A stretch of 64,000 nucleotides of DNA. Source: Psococerastis gibbosa. Lineage: Eukaryota; Arthropoda; Insecta; Psocodea; Psocidae. The notes under the pieces are model-generated. The model had not been told where the DNA came from, searched no databases, and saw only the letters and a list, made by a program, of their open reading frames with translations. The position numbers were made by a program, and so were the translations under genes. The stretch lies in the NCBI GenBank assembly GCA_963971405.1, contig OZ020488.1:42452888-42516887 (forward strand), written 5' to 3'. The first letter of the stretch is position 1. Every line of letters begins with the position of its first letter. Below are positions 34,110-44,944 of this stretch, piece by piece.

Positions 34110-34442
34110 CAAGGCCGTAGCCAAGGGGGGTTCATGGGGGTTCAAACCCCCCCCCCCCCCCCGACAGGGACGGTTTCAGAAAACGTTTTCGGGGGGGGGC
34201 GGTGACCTGAAAAATATCGCGTTTCCCTTACTTGAGTAACAATTTCTCTTCGTTTCCTTCAAAAGTCCATTCTATCTAGTATAAAGCTATTTTTCTCGGA
34301 GGGGGTGACCGCCCCCCCCCCCCCAAGGATCCGTCCCTGCCCCCCGAAATGAAATGGCTTGACACTAGATAGAATCGGATTTTGAGAGGAAAAATAAAAA
34401 CTACTATGTAATAGCCAATGAAATTTCTGAACCCCCCCCCCC
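34110..34442. mobile_element. hAT-like MITE (family 'caaggccgtagcca'), split by another MITE
   Basis: It starts 'caaggccgtagccaagg' and continues after the inner element with 'gaaatgaaatggcttgac' and 'ggattttgagaggaaaaata', as in the copies at 40391-40564 and 47875-48054. The right terminal repeat is missing: the sequence leaves the family at the C run near 34431-34442. The element at 34165-34339 is inserted in its left C run. Confidence 0.7.
34165..34339. mobile_element. hAT-like MITE nested in another MITE, exact 8-bp TSD
   Basis: The 175-bp element starts 'cagggacggtttc' and ends 'ggatccgtccctg'. It is flanked by ccccccga on both sides (34157-34164 and 34340-34347). The TSD shows it jumped into the C run of the outer MITE. 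It has its own internal C and G runs. Confidence 0.8.
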
Positions 34443-35402
34443 TATTCCATTATACGTTATAGATGATTTATGAAGATATCATTTATGATCATAGTCTCCC
34501 AAGGTCCTATAGACCATAACACACCACTTCCCCACCTAAAACAGACTCAGACAAATAGACTCTAATTTCCTGATTTTCAAGCCTTCAAAACTACCAAAAG
34601 CACTGTTGCAACATCCGGCATAAAAAGCAAAATACATCCCCTCCAGCACTAACCCCTTTCCCAACGAAGTCTAGACAAATAAAGCCAAAGCATAAAAGGA
34701 CAATCAAAGTTCTTTCAAACAACAGCACATGTATGACAAAACAGCCTGCAGCCATGTCTTGTGTTGTCATGTTGGTAACAATGCTGCTGGAAAGCTTTTG
34801 CAAGTCGTAATGATAGCGTTTAGTCTTGTGGCGAAATTGTTTGTTTTCACAAGTTTATCTCGGTAATGCCGAAAAACGGCAACCCTTGTTAGTGAGATGC
34901 TCAAAACCACATTCTCATTTAAGGGGTTGCGGGAAAAACGATGTAAGTTATTTTCTAGAAATTTTTGAAGGAATTGGACACCACCACCTCCCGTTGTTTA
35001 TGAACATCGTCACGTGACACCTTACTACTGCGGTATTAAAAAAAAACGGTATCATAATAATCCCAAATTGTCATGATCGGGCTGCAGCTATTAATGGCGG
35101 TTTCGTTCTCATTTTTATAACATTCGACGTGCATTCTAAAAAAGTGACTTATCGTGTTTTGATCTTACAACCCTTCTCAGTTAATCTTAACAGAGCACTG
35201 TTGTTTGAATTTCTCGACGCCTTTGACTCCTTCCCTCAGGTCTTCTTTGAAGCTTATGCGGAGAAGTTCTATTAAGCAGAATTATTACCCCCTCCTCCCC
35301 CTTCTATTATTAGATATCTTCCAATCTTTGCCTACATAGGAATCTTATACAAAAGAGTTATTCAAAACATTTCCAACTGCATAGTCTAGAGTGGTTTGAA
35401 CA
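34443..35402. other. No clear gene; one MITE-B end
   Basis: Nothing coding is recognised. 35032-35086 is the right end of a MITE-B copy ('cccaaattgtcatgatcggg' then ctgcag), with a matching left end not found. Confidence 0.45.
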
Positions 35403-35480
35403 GGAGCTGAAGTGGAAGGCGCAGGACTGAGAGAGCTGGAGGATATGAAGGGGTTGCTTCCAACCAATCGCCAACCAAGT
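35403..35480 (+). pseudogene. LINE ORF2 C-terminal tail (family 1), broken
   Basis: The plus strand reads ELKWKAQD, stop, ESWRI, stop, then in a shifted frame LLPTNRQPS. The order matches the ELKR...WR...LLPTNR ending of the other family-1 tails. Two stops and a frameshift make it a dead remnant. Confidence 0.5.
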
Positions 35481-36198
35481 GTTGATTACGATTATCGTAG
35501 ATAATGATACGGACTTTCTGTCAGATTTTATTTCATTCTTTTGCGACCAATATTAACTGAGAAATAAATTATATAAGGTTTTAAACGGCCGCCATCTTGA
35601 AACAAAACGGCGGATCTAGCTGGTTAACGAACTCGGTCAAAACATTTGTTTGATCAATTTTTGGGCCAAGTTTCATCAAAATCGGATATCTACGGAAGTT
35701 AGAGTGTTTCCTAAAATCGATATACATACCTATACATACTCGTAAATACATACTATAACATTTAAACGGAGGGTGGTTTTAGGCTCAGGGGGTCATGAAA
35801 TGAAAAGTTGTGAAGAAATTTTCCTGATGTCAAAAATTGGTCGCCGTCTCATTAGGTAGATGAATCTCTCTAATATTAGGAAGTCGCAGCCTTAAGCCCT
35901 TAACCATTTAAAATTCTTGCTTGTTGTTTTTACGATCCAAAAATCGAGCAGATTGTCGTCTCCTGTCTGGTTTTCGACTGCATCAATCATCAGTGGCGGT
36001 GCGTCGTAAATATCAAATGGGGAGAAAGTTCAAAATAGATTGCTGACAGCAGCGCGCCTTCGCATTTTCTTCGGGGGAATCCCCCGTGATGAATGAGCTT
36101 CTGTTGCATTGTGTAGCGTATTTATTAAATGTCTTTGGTGACATAAATGAAATCATGGCAATGGCTGAATGTGAAACAGCCGCTTAGTGGTTTTAAAT
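35481..36198. other. No clear gene
   Basis: A 'gtttcatcaaaatcggata' motif near 35670 is of the type found in many dispersed insect repeats. 'cagtggcggtgcgtcg' near 35995 resembles a hAT MITE end without a partner. 'gccgccatcttgaaac' at 35590 is a YY1-like motif. Confidence 0.4.
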
Positions 36199-36400
36199 TA
36201 AATAAATAAATAAATAAGGACTTTTTCGTTCTATTACTAAGGCAACCTAGCGGAGTTAGAGCCATAAAACCCTCTAACACTCAACTAGAAAGGCCAGGGG
36301 CCGCCTGCTTTACATGCCCTCCAAAGAAAAAAAAAATGTAGCAAGCGAACCAACAAGCCTTCGGGTGAAAGTCTGAGTCCGTACCACTACTCTACATGTT
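36199..36400 (-). repeat. SINE-A, nearly full copy
   Basis: Reverse orientation. The (TTTA)n tail is at the left (aaataaataaataaataa), then body and head ending 'gtaccactactctacatg' at the right. A small A-rich interruption replaces part of the body near 36330, and the B box is damaged. Confidence 0.75.
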
Positions 36401-36436
36401 TTGAGTTTCTTTGCATACGAACCTTCCATACACATG

Positions 36437-36570
36437 GCCGGGAATAGTCTAGATGGCAGAGGGCTGGACTACGAAACAGAAGGCCTAGGTTCGGGGCTCA
36501 GCATGCAAGGAAAACATATCCCACTTTGTCTGGGTCCACCCAAACCTAATATGTATCTAATAATATACAT
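36437..36570 (+). repeat. tRNA-like interspersed repeat
   Basis: The head 'agtctagatggcagagggc' and 'aggttcggggctc' resemble A and B boxes. The downstream 'gggtccacccaaacctaat' recurs in reverse complement near 33690. I read it as a separate low-copy SINE. Confidence 0.4.
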
Positions 36571-36724
36571 AATAATAATTCGTGTTTTTTTTACATTATT
36601 AAAGTTTTCTACAGATATTGTAGGCCCCCTTAACCGAAGGTGTGCAAAATTAATATATTAATTACACCAGGCATAATCGTAATAATTCAGTAATAATAAT
36701 ATGTATCTTACCTTAATTGATAGG

Positions 36725-36935
36725 TTGTTGTTGTTGTTTTTAATGTCTGCTTTCAGCATTTCTAATTTTAGGTGCAACCCTGTCAGCCTGGCGGGGAGAG
36801 TGAGTCAGTATGTTAACTCGAGGCACCCTAAGGGCAGACTCTTTCACCGCGGGAAAAGGGGAGTTAACTGACAGGGTGGACCTCCTGATTATAGTGGATT
36901 TCGAACCACTTGGGATTGTCTTAATGACAGTCAAC
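36725..36935 (-). repeat. CAA-tailed interspersed repeat
   Basis: Reverse copy; the tail appears as (GTT)n at 36724-36737, followed by 'caaccctgtcagcctggcgg' and 'cctcctgattatagtggatt'. It stops soon after 'cgaaccacttggg'. Confidence 0.65.
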
Positions 36936-36949
36936 CCACCAAAAAACTG

Positions 36950-37125
36950 TCAGAACATGCAAAAATTCTTTAACCCCTGATGGAAGTTTGGTAGTATGTG
37001 GTACGATTGAGTCTGACAGACAGACAGAGACTTTTCGAAAAATATTTTTTTTTTGATCTTAAAAAGTTCACTGAAAACTCGAACTTTTGACTATCATAAA
37101 TTTCCTTATACCAACATATAAATAG
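36950..37125 (-). repeat. Dispersed repeat E, fragment
   Basis: In reverse complement it carries 'tataaggaaa...' and the 'ctgtctgtctgtcagac' run that also mark 58550-58690. Diverged. Confidence 0.45.
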
Positions 37126-37861
37126 GAAAGCAAACTGAACAATTATTTGTCCCGATAATATATTTAACTATTAGATAATTCCAAATTGAACGATTCTAAA
37201 CTGTTTTGAATCAGTATTATGCATGGTGTCTACAACTAACTGACCGAACTCAATTGGGCCCAAAAATTACTCCTAAGTACACATCAATAAATAACAACAA
37301 TTGAATCAATAACAAAGATTGGTCGTGAGTATAGTGACATCCGAAAGGGCTTATGAGTACACAGCAGGAGCACTAAATTCTAATAACATTGAACAAACGA
37401 CAGGACAACTACAGCGTTTTAAGGAGAGCGTTGTGGAATAAGCAATTGCCCAATTTTGGTCACCTTACAATTCGCAATTGAAATGCTACGTCACTGAAAA
37501 CTGTAGGCGTTTTTTTTAAACCATTTTTAAGAAAAATGGAAAATTTATTACAAGCTCTCTCAACCGAGATAAGTATGAAATTCGTAAATGTCACAATGAG
37601 TGAGTAGTAAGGTTGGAGTGTTGCTTATTCAGTATAGCATTGTGATGCAACTACTACATATTATAGGAGCAATAAAGTGGGCAGCGGTGACATTATTGAC
37701 GAGCGGCATTTATCTGATCTAGATTATGCTTTATTGCTTACCAATTAGGAAGGATCAACGGTCAAACGAAGATATGTTACTGCGTTAACAATTGTTGATT
37801 TTGTGGTGCTGTCTGTGTCTAGGACAAGCTACTATATACGAGTATAATGCCACATACGCAG
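37126..37861. other. AT-rich DNA, nothing recognised
   Basis: No gene or clear repeat is visible. Confidence 0.4.
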
Positions 37862-38033
37862 CAGTGGTTCTTAAACTTTTTTGACTGCCACCGCCTTTGA
37901 CATTCCGCCTTGGTCTAGCCACCCCCGTGCAAGAGAACATACCTCATGGCTGATACCATCGTAAATTTGGATTTTCCGCAATAGTAACTATTAAAACCAA
38001 AAACAGAAACCACCAGCAAACCTTGGACCACTA
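37862..38033. mobile_element. Possible hAT-like MITE
   Basis: The left end 'cagtggttcttaaacttttt' is of a type common at hAT MITE ends, and the right end 'gcaaaccttggaccacta' is an imperfect inverted match. The flanking 8-mers do not agree, so the ends are old or misplaced. Confidence 0.4.
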
Positions 38034-38063
38034 CTTATCTCTCAGTAGCACCAACATAAGAAC

Positions 38064-38392
38064 CAAGGCCGGAGCCAGAGGGGGGGGGGGGTTCCAGGGG
38101 GTCCGGACTACATTTGCAGTGTACACTTGACCTGCAGCCTGATCGAGGCGATTATAATACCGGTATTTAGTTAATCCCCTGGTAATAAAAATATAAACAA
38201 GATAATTGTATGATAGAAAGTGCTATTCAAAATTTGTTTGTTTACAGTTATAATCCTAGGATATTTATTTAACCCCGGTATTATAATCGCCTCAATCAGG
38301 CTGCAGATAGAAGGGAGTTTTAAGTATATTGAGGTTACCTCACGCCCAATGGTCAGACGGATCCCTCCAAAAAAAATCTGGCTACAGCCTTG
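38064..38392. mobile_element. hAT-like MITE interrupted by MITE-B
   Basis: It starts 'caaggccggagccag' and ends 'ctggctacagccttg', a 15-bp inverted repeat. The interior 'ttttaagtatattgagg' links it to 19177-19307. The flanks ataagaac and attagggc match at five of eight bases, a worn TSD. A MITE-B copy occupies about 38132-38306. Confidence 0.7.
38132..38306. mobile_element. MITE-B nested in a hAT-like MITE
   Basis: The ends 'ctgcagcctgatcgaggcga' and its complement 'cgcctcaatcaggctgcag' form a long terminal inverted repeat, continuing through 'ttataataccgg'. With the copy at 2722-2957 this gives the family's structure. It is younger than its host element. Confidence 0.75.
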
Positions 38393-39643
38393 ATTAGGGC
38401 AACCTCGAATTCACGAACTTATTAAATGAAAGCTCATCGATCTCACTGATTTGATCCTTTTTATCATTTTTTATACTTTTAACGAAAAATTATACATACT
38501 TCTTTAATAGATTTTTTTTTAGTTTTTTTACATTTCTATAACCTGGCTCACGCGACTCTTCCTGTCTCCCTTTATCTTTAAAATTTAATCGGACCCCCCC
38601 CCCCCCGCTTCTGTCAGTTTTTGGAATTTCAAAGAAAATATCAATCTTTGAGCTTTGATTGCGAAATTAATGTTTAGAACATGGGTTTCTCTAATTTTTG
38701 CTGAATAGTATATAGGACTAAATGCCTGTAACTAAGACAAAATGCGAAAATTATAGTAACAGAATCACGTTCCACGCCCCATATAGTGGCCAGTAGATAT
38801 TTCGGTTACAGCGAGGAAGTTACCTCTTCAACCAAAGTTATTTTAAAATCAGTGTTATTTAGTATTATACTTTACTATACAACAACATATGGAATAATGT
38901 ACCTTTATGTTATACCACATAATACTGCAATATGTTTAACAAGTTTAACAGTTACAAACAACATGGCGAACAATTCGAATTAGAAGGATGGCAGATATTT
39001 CTCCATTATTCACAGTTAGCTGACGATAAAGTTTTTTCATGTCGACTTTTTTATTTAGTGATTGTGATTTATTTATTGGACCAATTATTGAACTAAAGGT
39101 ATCAATAATATTCACGTTAATCTTAGGTACATAATATCACATCAATATTAAGCATGCAACATTCGCCATTAATAAAACAAATACTGTTGAGCCAACTCCA
39201 AAAAGTTACTTTTAATTTTTTTTCGCAATTTAACAGCCCTTCACCTTACCTTGCTAGCGGTAGGTATTGTATACAGAACAATAGGTGGGTTACAGTTTTC
39301 CAGTTCTCTAAATACCTCAAACGAAAGGGCTTATTCACAAAAAACTACGAAAGAACACCAGAAAAAGTCATCAGACTCTAATCTTTCTCAATTAAATAAA
39401 ATTTACTCTTCCTTCCGTCCCACTGTCACATCTACCCCCTCCACTTTCTTACAGCTAACCACGCCCGTACTTTTCTTTTATCTTAAGGGGTCTCACAAAA
39501 CCTTTTTGGTAAATTAAAACCAGTTTCTTTTTTTTTATGAAGGAAAAAAGGTCTTTCCATTAACAACGCCCATTAGTGTCATAATCTTTCGGGGGATTTT
39601 AACGTTTGTCATCTCTATTATGGTATTGTAGGTACAGTACGTA
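38393..39643. other. AT-rich DNA with a SINE-like scrap
   Basis: About 38795-38900 ('cggttacagcgaggaagtta', 'atcagtgttatttag') matches the body of the tRNA-like repeat at 46322-46510. A C run lies at 38596-38607. Open frames at 39154-39517 overlap in two frames and are unrecognised. Confidence 0.45.
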
Positions 39644-39839
39644 CATAGCCATGCCCAGGGGGCTGGTCCACGGGGTCCGGACCCCCCCCCCCCTCCCCGA
39701 AATAATTGTTTTTATGTAAATCTGTATTGTTTGAAGGATTGGCATAAATTTACTTATATAATAGACTTTCATTAATAAATTACGTAAAAAAAATTTGGAA
39801 CCCCCCTCCCCCCAAAATCAAAATCTGAACACGGCCTTG
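39644..39839. mobile_element. hAT-like MITE with exact 8-bp TSD
   Basis: The 196-bp element starts 'catagccatgcccag' and ends 'ctgaacacggccttg', imperfect inverted ends. It is flanked by agtacgta on both sides (39636-39643 and 39840-39847). C runs lie inside both ends. A relative, truncated at its right, begins near 63153. Confidence 0.8.
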
Positions 39840-39886
39840 AGTACGTACATACGGAATCATATATTGTATTGTACTATTCTCCTTCT

Positions 39887-39985
39887 TCAAGTTATAGCCG
39901 GTTGGCTGGTTGGCAGCAACATGTGGCATCGATGCCTCTACTCCCCTCGATCCTGGCACGCCCTCTTCAGCTCCAAGTATGTATA
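39887..39985 (-). pseudogene. LINE ORF2 C-terminal tail (family 1)
   Basis: The minus strand reads YLELKRACQDRGE, stop, RHRCHMLLPTSQPAIT, stop. It is close to the copy at 49871-49985 (same ELKRACQDRGE block), so both come from one subfamily. Only about 35 codons remain. Confidence 0.6.
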
Positions 39986-40390
39986 TTGGTCCCTACATCC
40001 TCCATCATTGTACTACCCGACCACAATGCGAAGACACTTGGTAAGGCTTTTTTTAGTGCAGAAAAGGCATATTCGTCATATTCAGAATTAGAATCAAGTT
40101 TTTACTAGTATAATTCCACACTTAATGACAGTGAATCAATCAATCAATCAATCAATCGCGTATAATATATGCACAATGTGAAAGATAATATTTCGTACGC
40201 ATATACGCACATATGTACTGGTATGCACTACTTATTAGCCGTATTAGCATTTGTGCTTTCAATAAGCCTTGTCAAGTGTGTTTGTATTGTGATGAAGTAG
40301 TATTATACGTAGTAGGAATTAATCCCCACCCCTCCACACATACTCATTACCCATAATACCTATTGATGAGTTTCTGGGCTTAGGCCCCAG
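39986..40390. other. No gene; (ATCA)n microsatellite
   Basis: About six ATCA units lie at 40134-40157. Nothing else is recognised. Confidence 0.5.
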
Positions 40391-40564
40391 CAAGGCCGCA
40401 GCCAGGATTTTTTCGGGGGGGGGGGGTCAGAAATTTCATTGGCTATTAGTTAGTAGTTTTTATTTTTCCTCTCAAAATCCGATTCTATCTAGTGTCAAGC
40501 CATTTCATTTCGGGGGGGGGGGGGGGGTTTGAACCCCCATGAACCCCCCCTGGCTACGGCCTTG
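40391..40564. mobile_element. hAT-like MITE, complete copy
   Basis: The 174-bp element starts 'caaggccgcagccaggattt' and ends 'cctggctacggccttg'. The flanks ggccccag (40383-40390) and gaccccag (40565-40572) agree at seven of eight bases. Long G runs lie inside each end. Same family as 34110-34442 and 47875-48054. Confidence 0.8.
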
Positions 40565-41134
40565 GACCCCAGCATAGGCACCTACAGCATCCAATGCCTA
40601 TTAAATCGCAGCAAGCTTCGCCGACGGAGGTCAAGAAGTCCTGAACATTGAATAGAAACCCAAACAGAGCTAATGTAAATTTGAAATTTATCAAAAACTC
40701 GGCATCAAGGGTTCAGGTTTGCGCTGCTTGATGAAGACAAAGAATATATCCACTCAAAACTAAAGAGCTTGGACAAACACTAGACGATAAGTAAACAGTC
40801 ATGGAGGGTCGATGAGAGGAAAAACACTGGATTTAACAGCAAGGAAAACTGCAGCCGAGGGAAAGACAAGCGTTGCGAACGGCGATTTAACCCTGATTTA
40901 GAGATGCCGGCAGTGTTCCCGACAGTTTTAGGGCTCGCTAATGGCTTAAGCTAGGACTCAAGCGTAGTCCAGTTGAATGGGAGCTGGAGTATGAACCGGA
41001 GGTTCGAGGTTTGAGACACGACAGGAAAATTGTTCCGTCGATCCTGTCTTTATTTCATGTTTTACAGAGTTAAAAGTTAATGCTAATGCTGCGCTACTCA
41101 TTGGGGTATAAGCTAGCGGTTAGGAGGAGAAACG
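40565..41134. other. No clear gene; tRNA-like B box
   Basis: About 40965-41045 has 'ggaggttcgaggtttgag', a B-box-like run, suggesting a SINE head, but no second copy was found. Confidence 0.4.
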
Positions 41135-41410
41135 AATAAAGAAAAAATAACAAAAACTTAGAGTTTTAGAAAAACTTGTTATAACAACCCGAATTAGTAA
41201 AATCCAAATAATCGTTAAGAAATTAACTTTGTCTAAGAAACCCACTTGTGTTAGCATATACTAATTAGTAGTTAGTATATACTAATTATACTAACACAAG
41301 TGGGTTTCTTAGACAAAGTTAATTTCTTAACGATTATTTGGGTTTTACTAATTCGGGTTGTTATAACACGTTTTTCTAAAACTCTAAGTTTTTGTTATTT
41401 TTTGTTTATT
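41135..41410. repeat. Palindrome with 120-bp arms
   Basis: 41135-41254 is the reverse complement of 41291-41410 with about three mismatches. The 36-bp centre itself holds a smaller inverted repeat (atatactaa / ttagtatat). The arms have no coding sequence. The near identity means either recent origin or ongoing conversion between the arms; a foldback transposon or a hairpin-capped break repair could make it. Confidence 0.9.
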
Positions 41411-41487
41411 AAAATGAAATACCACGAAGTCACGAGTAATCTAATTATTTATGTTATAAGGAGAAACGAAGATATGGGGATGCATCA

Positions 41488-41702
41488 GGTAGCCTCGTGG
41501 TGAAAATGGAAGCGCGTAATGGCGACTAAACAGGTAGGGGATCGAGTTTGCGTCCGGATAAGCGAAAAACCGTCTTTTCTGTGCTGGACTCTCTTTTGTC
41601 CTGGGGTTGAGAAACTGGCCCCGAAGGCGGAGGAACTCAATGAGCAGTCAACGGCTTAAGGATGTAGAAGGCAACGTGAAACCACTGCATTACAATTCCC
41701 TA
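41488..41702 (+). repeat. SINE-B, tRNA-like SINE
   Basis: It has the head 'gtagcctcgtggtgaaaatg' and 'ggggatcgagtttg' (weak A and B boxes), then 'ctgtgctggactctctt', 'ggcggaggaactcaa' and an end 'accactgcattacaattccc'. A full relative in reverse lies at 48066-48300 and a 3' piece at 41885-42015. A LINE-tail-like 'caattgtcatggtgatcgc' follows at 41714. Confidence 0.65.
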
Positions 41703-41884
41703 GAGGAGCCATTATGCCTCCAATTGTCATGGTGATCGCAAATCTTCGATCTTTTTCATCTACGGATACCTCTTCAATCAAGGATTGGCGATCCTCCTGG
41801 CAATTGTAAGCACGTAGATATACCGTACTTTGGACTTGCCAAAAGGAACTCAAGTATGTAAAGTATTTCGAACGTACATAGTCA

Positions 41885-42015
41885 TGATGTCGGTACTAGG
41901 GAATTACAATGCAATGGTTGCCTTCTACATCCGTATGCCGTAGGCTCTTCTTTGAGTTCCTCCTCTTTTGGGGTCTAACCAGAGGACAAAAGAGAGCCCT
42001 AGTAGGTTGCTTCTT
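41885..42015 (-). repeat. SINE-B, partial copy
   Basis: In reverse it carries the SINE-B 3' half ('gggaattacaatgcaatggt', 'gagttcctcc'). It faces the copy at 41488-41702, so the two form a spaced inverted pair. Confidence 0.6.
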
Positions 42016-44244
42016 TAGTGGCAGAAACAAATCGCCACGTCACTTAGTCATCCTCGGGCTACTGTGCCTTTTTCAAGGCAAGCCCGCACCACCAGACTTG
42101 CTACCACACCCTCCGATTATGTCATTGCTTCGTCGGGGGCTGGTTATTCATTGTATTCGCAGCTAGCCAACATAACTGGTGGCCTTTTTGCTAGTAGATA
42201 GAAGAACCGTTAGACGAAGAAGAATAAGAAGAAGAAGAAGAGGAGGTAAGCAATAAATGCTCGTATTCTTCCATCCTTCATTCCTGTGAAATACGATTTT
42301 CACACCCGTAAGGTTTTTCCCGCCCCGGTTGTCTCTTGACATAAGCTTTATTGTGAGATTGTGATTTCGCTCTGTGCTCCCTCTAGGCATTTAATCTCAT
42401 TGGTTTTTCTCCCCATTCCCGATGTCAACGTCGCTTCCCTCCATTTTCCGGTTGTCACTCTTTTTTCGGATGCGAAAATGAGGTAAGTTGGAAGAAGTGA
42501 TGTGCAGACTCGTGAGGGACCTAATGTCACCTGTCAGCGTCGGACGGTGTTGTCACTCCCTGACTTCCCAGCGTCGTAACACCTGCCGGAGAAGACTTCC
42601 GTACTTTGATTCTCTGAGTCACTGCTTAGAGTTTCTCTCGAAGAAACTGAGTAGATTTTAGAAATATGTGGTCTACCGTTTTACAGTTTTCAATTTCGAG
42701 CATGCATTTTTCGCCAGAGCAGGATACTTTCACAGCTTTCATTTCGTAACCTAATATGTATTGTTTGAATTAGCGACACTCTGCATAATGTCAACTTGGG
42801 TAATTTTCGACTACTGCAGCCAACGTAAAAGTTATAATCTCAAAAAAGATAATGACGAACGGGGGTAGGGAGGTCGGAAACGGTAAAATAAATCACCGCA
42901 AGGGCTTATGCTCGACTCAGAACAGGAAGAACGGAGGCTAAATGGTACGAAATAATTAAAGAAAATATAGCGACTACCGTCAAAAAGGGGGCGGGGGGGG
43001 GGGCTCACTTTTCATTGAGTTCGCTTTGTCAAACGTTACAGGGAGATGAGATTTATTAAAATAGAAATTCCACCTCTTGTAAAAAAAAAATAGCATTTTA
43101 CTGACTTCAAACGCTTCAGTAATTATATATGTATTTTTTTGTAGTGAAAATTGTTAATTTAGAAATTAGAATTATTACACAGAATTACTCATGTAAGTTT
43201 TACCTGTAGAAAAGTGGGAAAAGAGTGTGAATGTGTGAGAAATTGAATGTGGATGGTAGAGAAATTGAAGTAGTGTGACTGTTATCGTGAATACAAGGTT
43301 TGGCTGATATTCTAATTTAAATATCGTTCATGCCGTTCGGTCTATATATTCTCCTTTACTATTTATATCATTATATGACAGCCCCAAGTCTGTAAATATT
43401 TATATGTATTTTACATATCTTAAAGCCTGAGGTGTGGCCCACCGTGTGGGGGAAATTGAAACAAAACGGGGACACTCACACCTACAACATCACGCAACGG
43501 GGAGACCATGTAATTGTAAGGCCAGCGCCACGCACAGCCAAGTGAGCGACTGGATTCTATACTACAAGGTTTCGCCTACCTTAGAAAACTCCCGATTGAA
43601 CTGAGAGCAGCGAGAAATGCTACTAATTTCTCTAAATTGCTTGGAGACCTAGAGAGAGTTTTCTACACTGTCACTGAGGCACTAGCACAATGACAATGAC
43701 AGAACTACCTGATTTTGACGATATTTTGACGATTTTACTTTATACTTTCTTGGCAATTACTTGTTGATTACTTGTAATGTATAATTTAACAGAAATATAC
43801 TGTATATATATATGTATATTTACTTTTTTAATTGTTTGTACAATGTAGGTACTTGGTGCATTGTACAAATAAAATAAAATTAAATTAAAAAATTAAAATA
43901 TAATGTCATAAGGTTATATCTTAAACCAAAAGTCAATGTAATGTTATAATTTATATAATAAAATTGATGACAAAGCCAAAATATGGGGGCAAGGGGGGCC
44001 TAACTACGTGAATCCGGGGTTGTTACACAATGTTGCACATGAGGACAAAAAAATGGAAGGGTTTTTAATGCCGGAACAGCAAGATTGCAACATGGGGGTG
44101 GGAGACGGGGATGGGCGGAGGGACTTACTTAGGGGAGGGGTTGCCTCTGTTAATTAAAAATAAACATTTTACAAAATTATTGTTTTAGTTTTTCTTGCAC
44201 CCAAGTTATGAATTTTCTTGTTTTTATCAAGGTAAGCTCTCTTA
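42016..44244. other. No clear gene
   Basis: A GAA-rich simple repeat lies at about 42199-42245 and a G run at about 42990-43002. The region 43430-43700 is less AT-rich than its surroundings but shows no recognised gene. Confidence 0.4.
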
Positions 44245-44616
44245 CTCCCAGTCTATGGAGCTATGGGGAACAGAAGCAGTAATTTAAAATGTGGCTACAC
44301 AGAAGTATGCTGCGCATATCTAGGAGAGATCGTGCCCCTAATGCTGAGGTCCTGAGGGGGATACAGAAGCCGACGCTGCTGCTTCTGACGGTTAAGAAAC
44401 GGAAACTAACATACTTAGACCATGTGATGAGGAATGAAAAAATATAGCCTTCTACATGTAATAATCCAAGGGCAGATAGAGGGACAGAGGGCACCCGGCA
44501 GAAGGTGAACATCCTGGTTGAAAACCCCTGACACAGTGGTTTGGCAAGAGCACAACTTCCATTTTCGGAGCAACAGTCTCCAAGGTCCAAATTGCCATGA
44601 TGATCGCCAATCTTAG
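44245..44616 (+). pseudogene. LINE ORF2 C-terminal region (family 2), degraded
   Basis: The plus strand from 44284 reads FKMWLHRSMLRISRRDRAPN, then AEVLRGIQ and KKRKLTYLDHVMRNEKI; a shifted frame gives YSLLHVIIQGQIEGQRAPGR and a last block ending CHDDRQS and a stop at 44616. This order (RMLRI...RRKL..xHVMR...GKIEG.R..GRR..SWL...) is the C-terminal region of a widespread insect LINE reverse transcriptase. At least one frameshift and one stop break it. Relatives are at 50278-50620, 53010-53225 and 56691-56888. Confidence 0.75.
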
Positions 44617-44944
44617 ATAGAAGGGGCATTGTAAGAAGAACCACTCCCCGTCGGCACCGAAGTATTGAAACCATAAGGTCACTACGGATGCACTGGTGAA
44701 ATAACTATGAACAGGCTTTGTCAACTAATAAAGTGACAGACCACTACCCGGGCGAACCGGACCGGTTATGACGATTTCATATTGAATGAACTAAAATCAA
44801 CTTTGTAATTTTTAATAATTAATTGTCAAGTAGATAGGTAACAAACTGACCATTGTTAAATTACGCATGGACCAATATCTTGTGGTAGACCATGTAAATT
44901 GCTACAACCTGTAAAATTCATACGAAAAATTGGTTCGTTTCAGG
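44617..44944. other. No clear gene
   Basis: Nothing recognised between the LINE remnant and the composite MITE. The last 8 bases (gtttcagg) are the left TSD of the next element. Confidence 0.45.

Noticed and set aside
44261..44724. Two overlapping minus-strand open frames of 90 and 137 codons
   Set aside because: They are shadows of the plus-strand LINE family-2 remnant.
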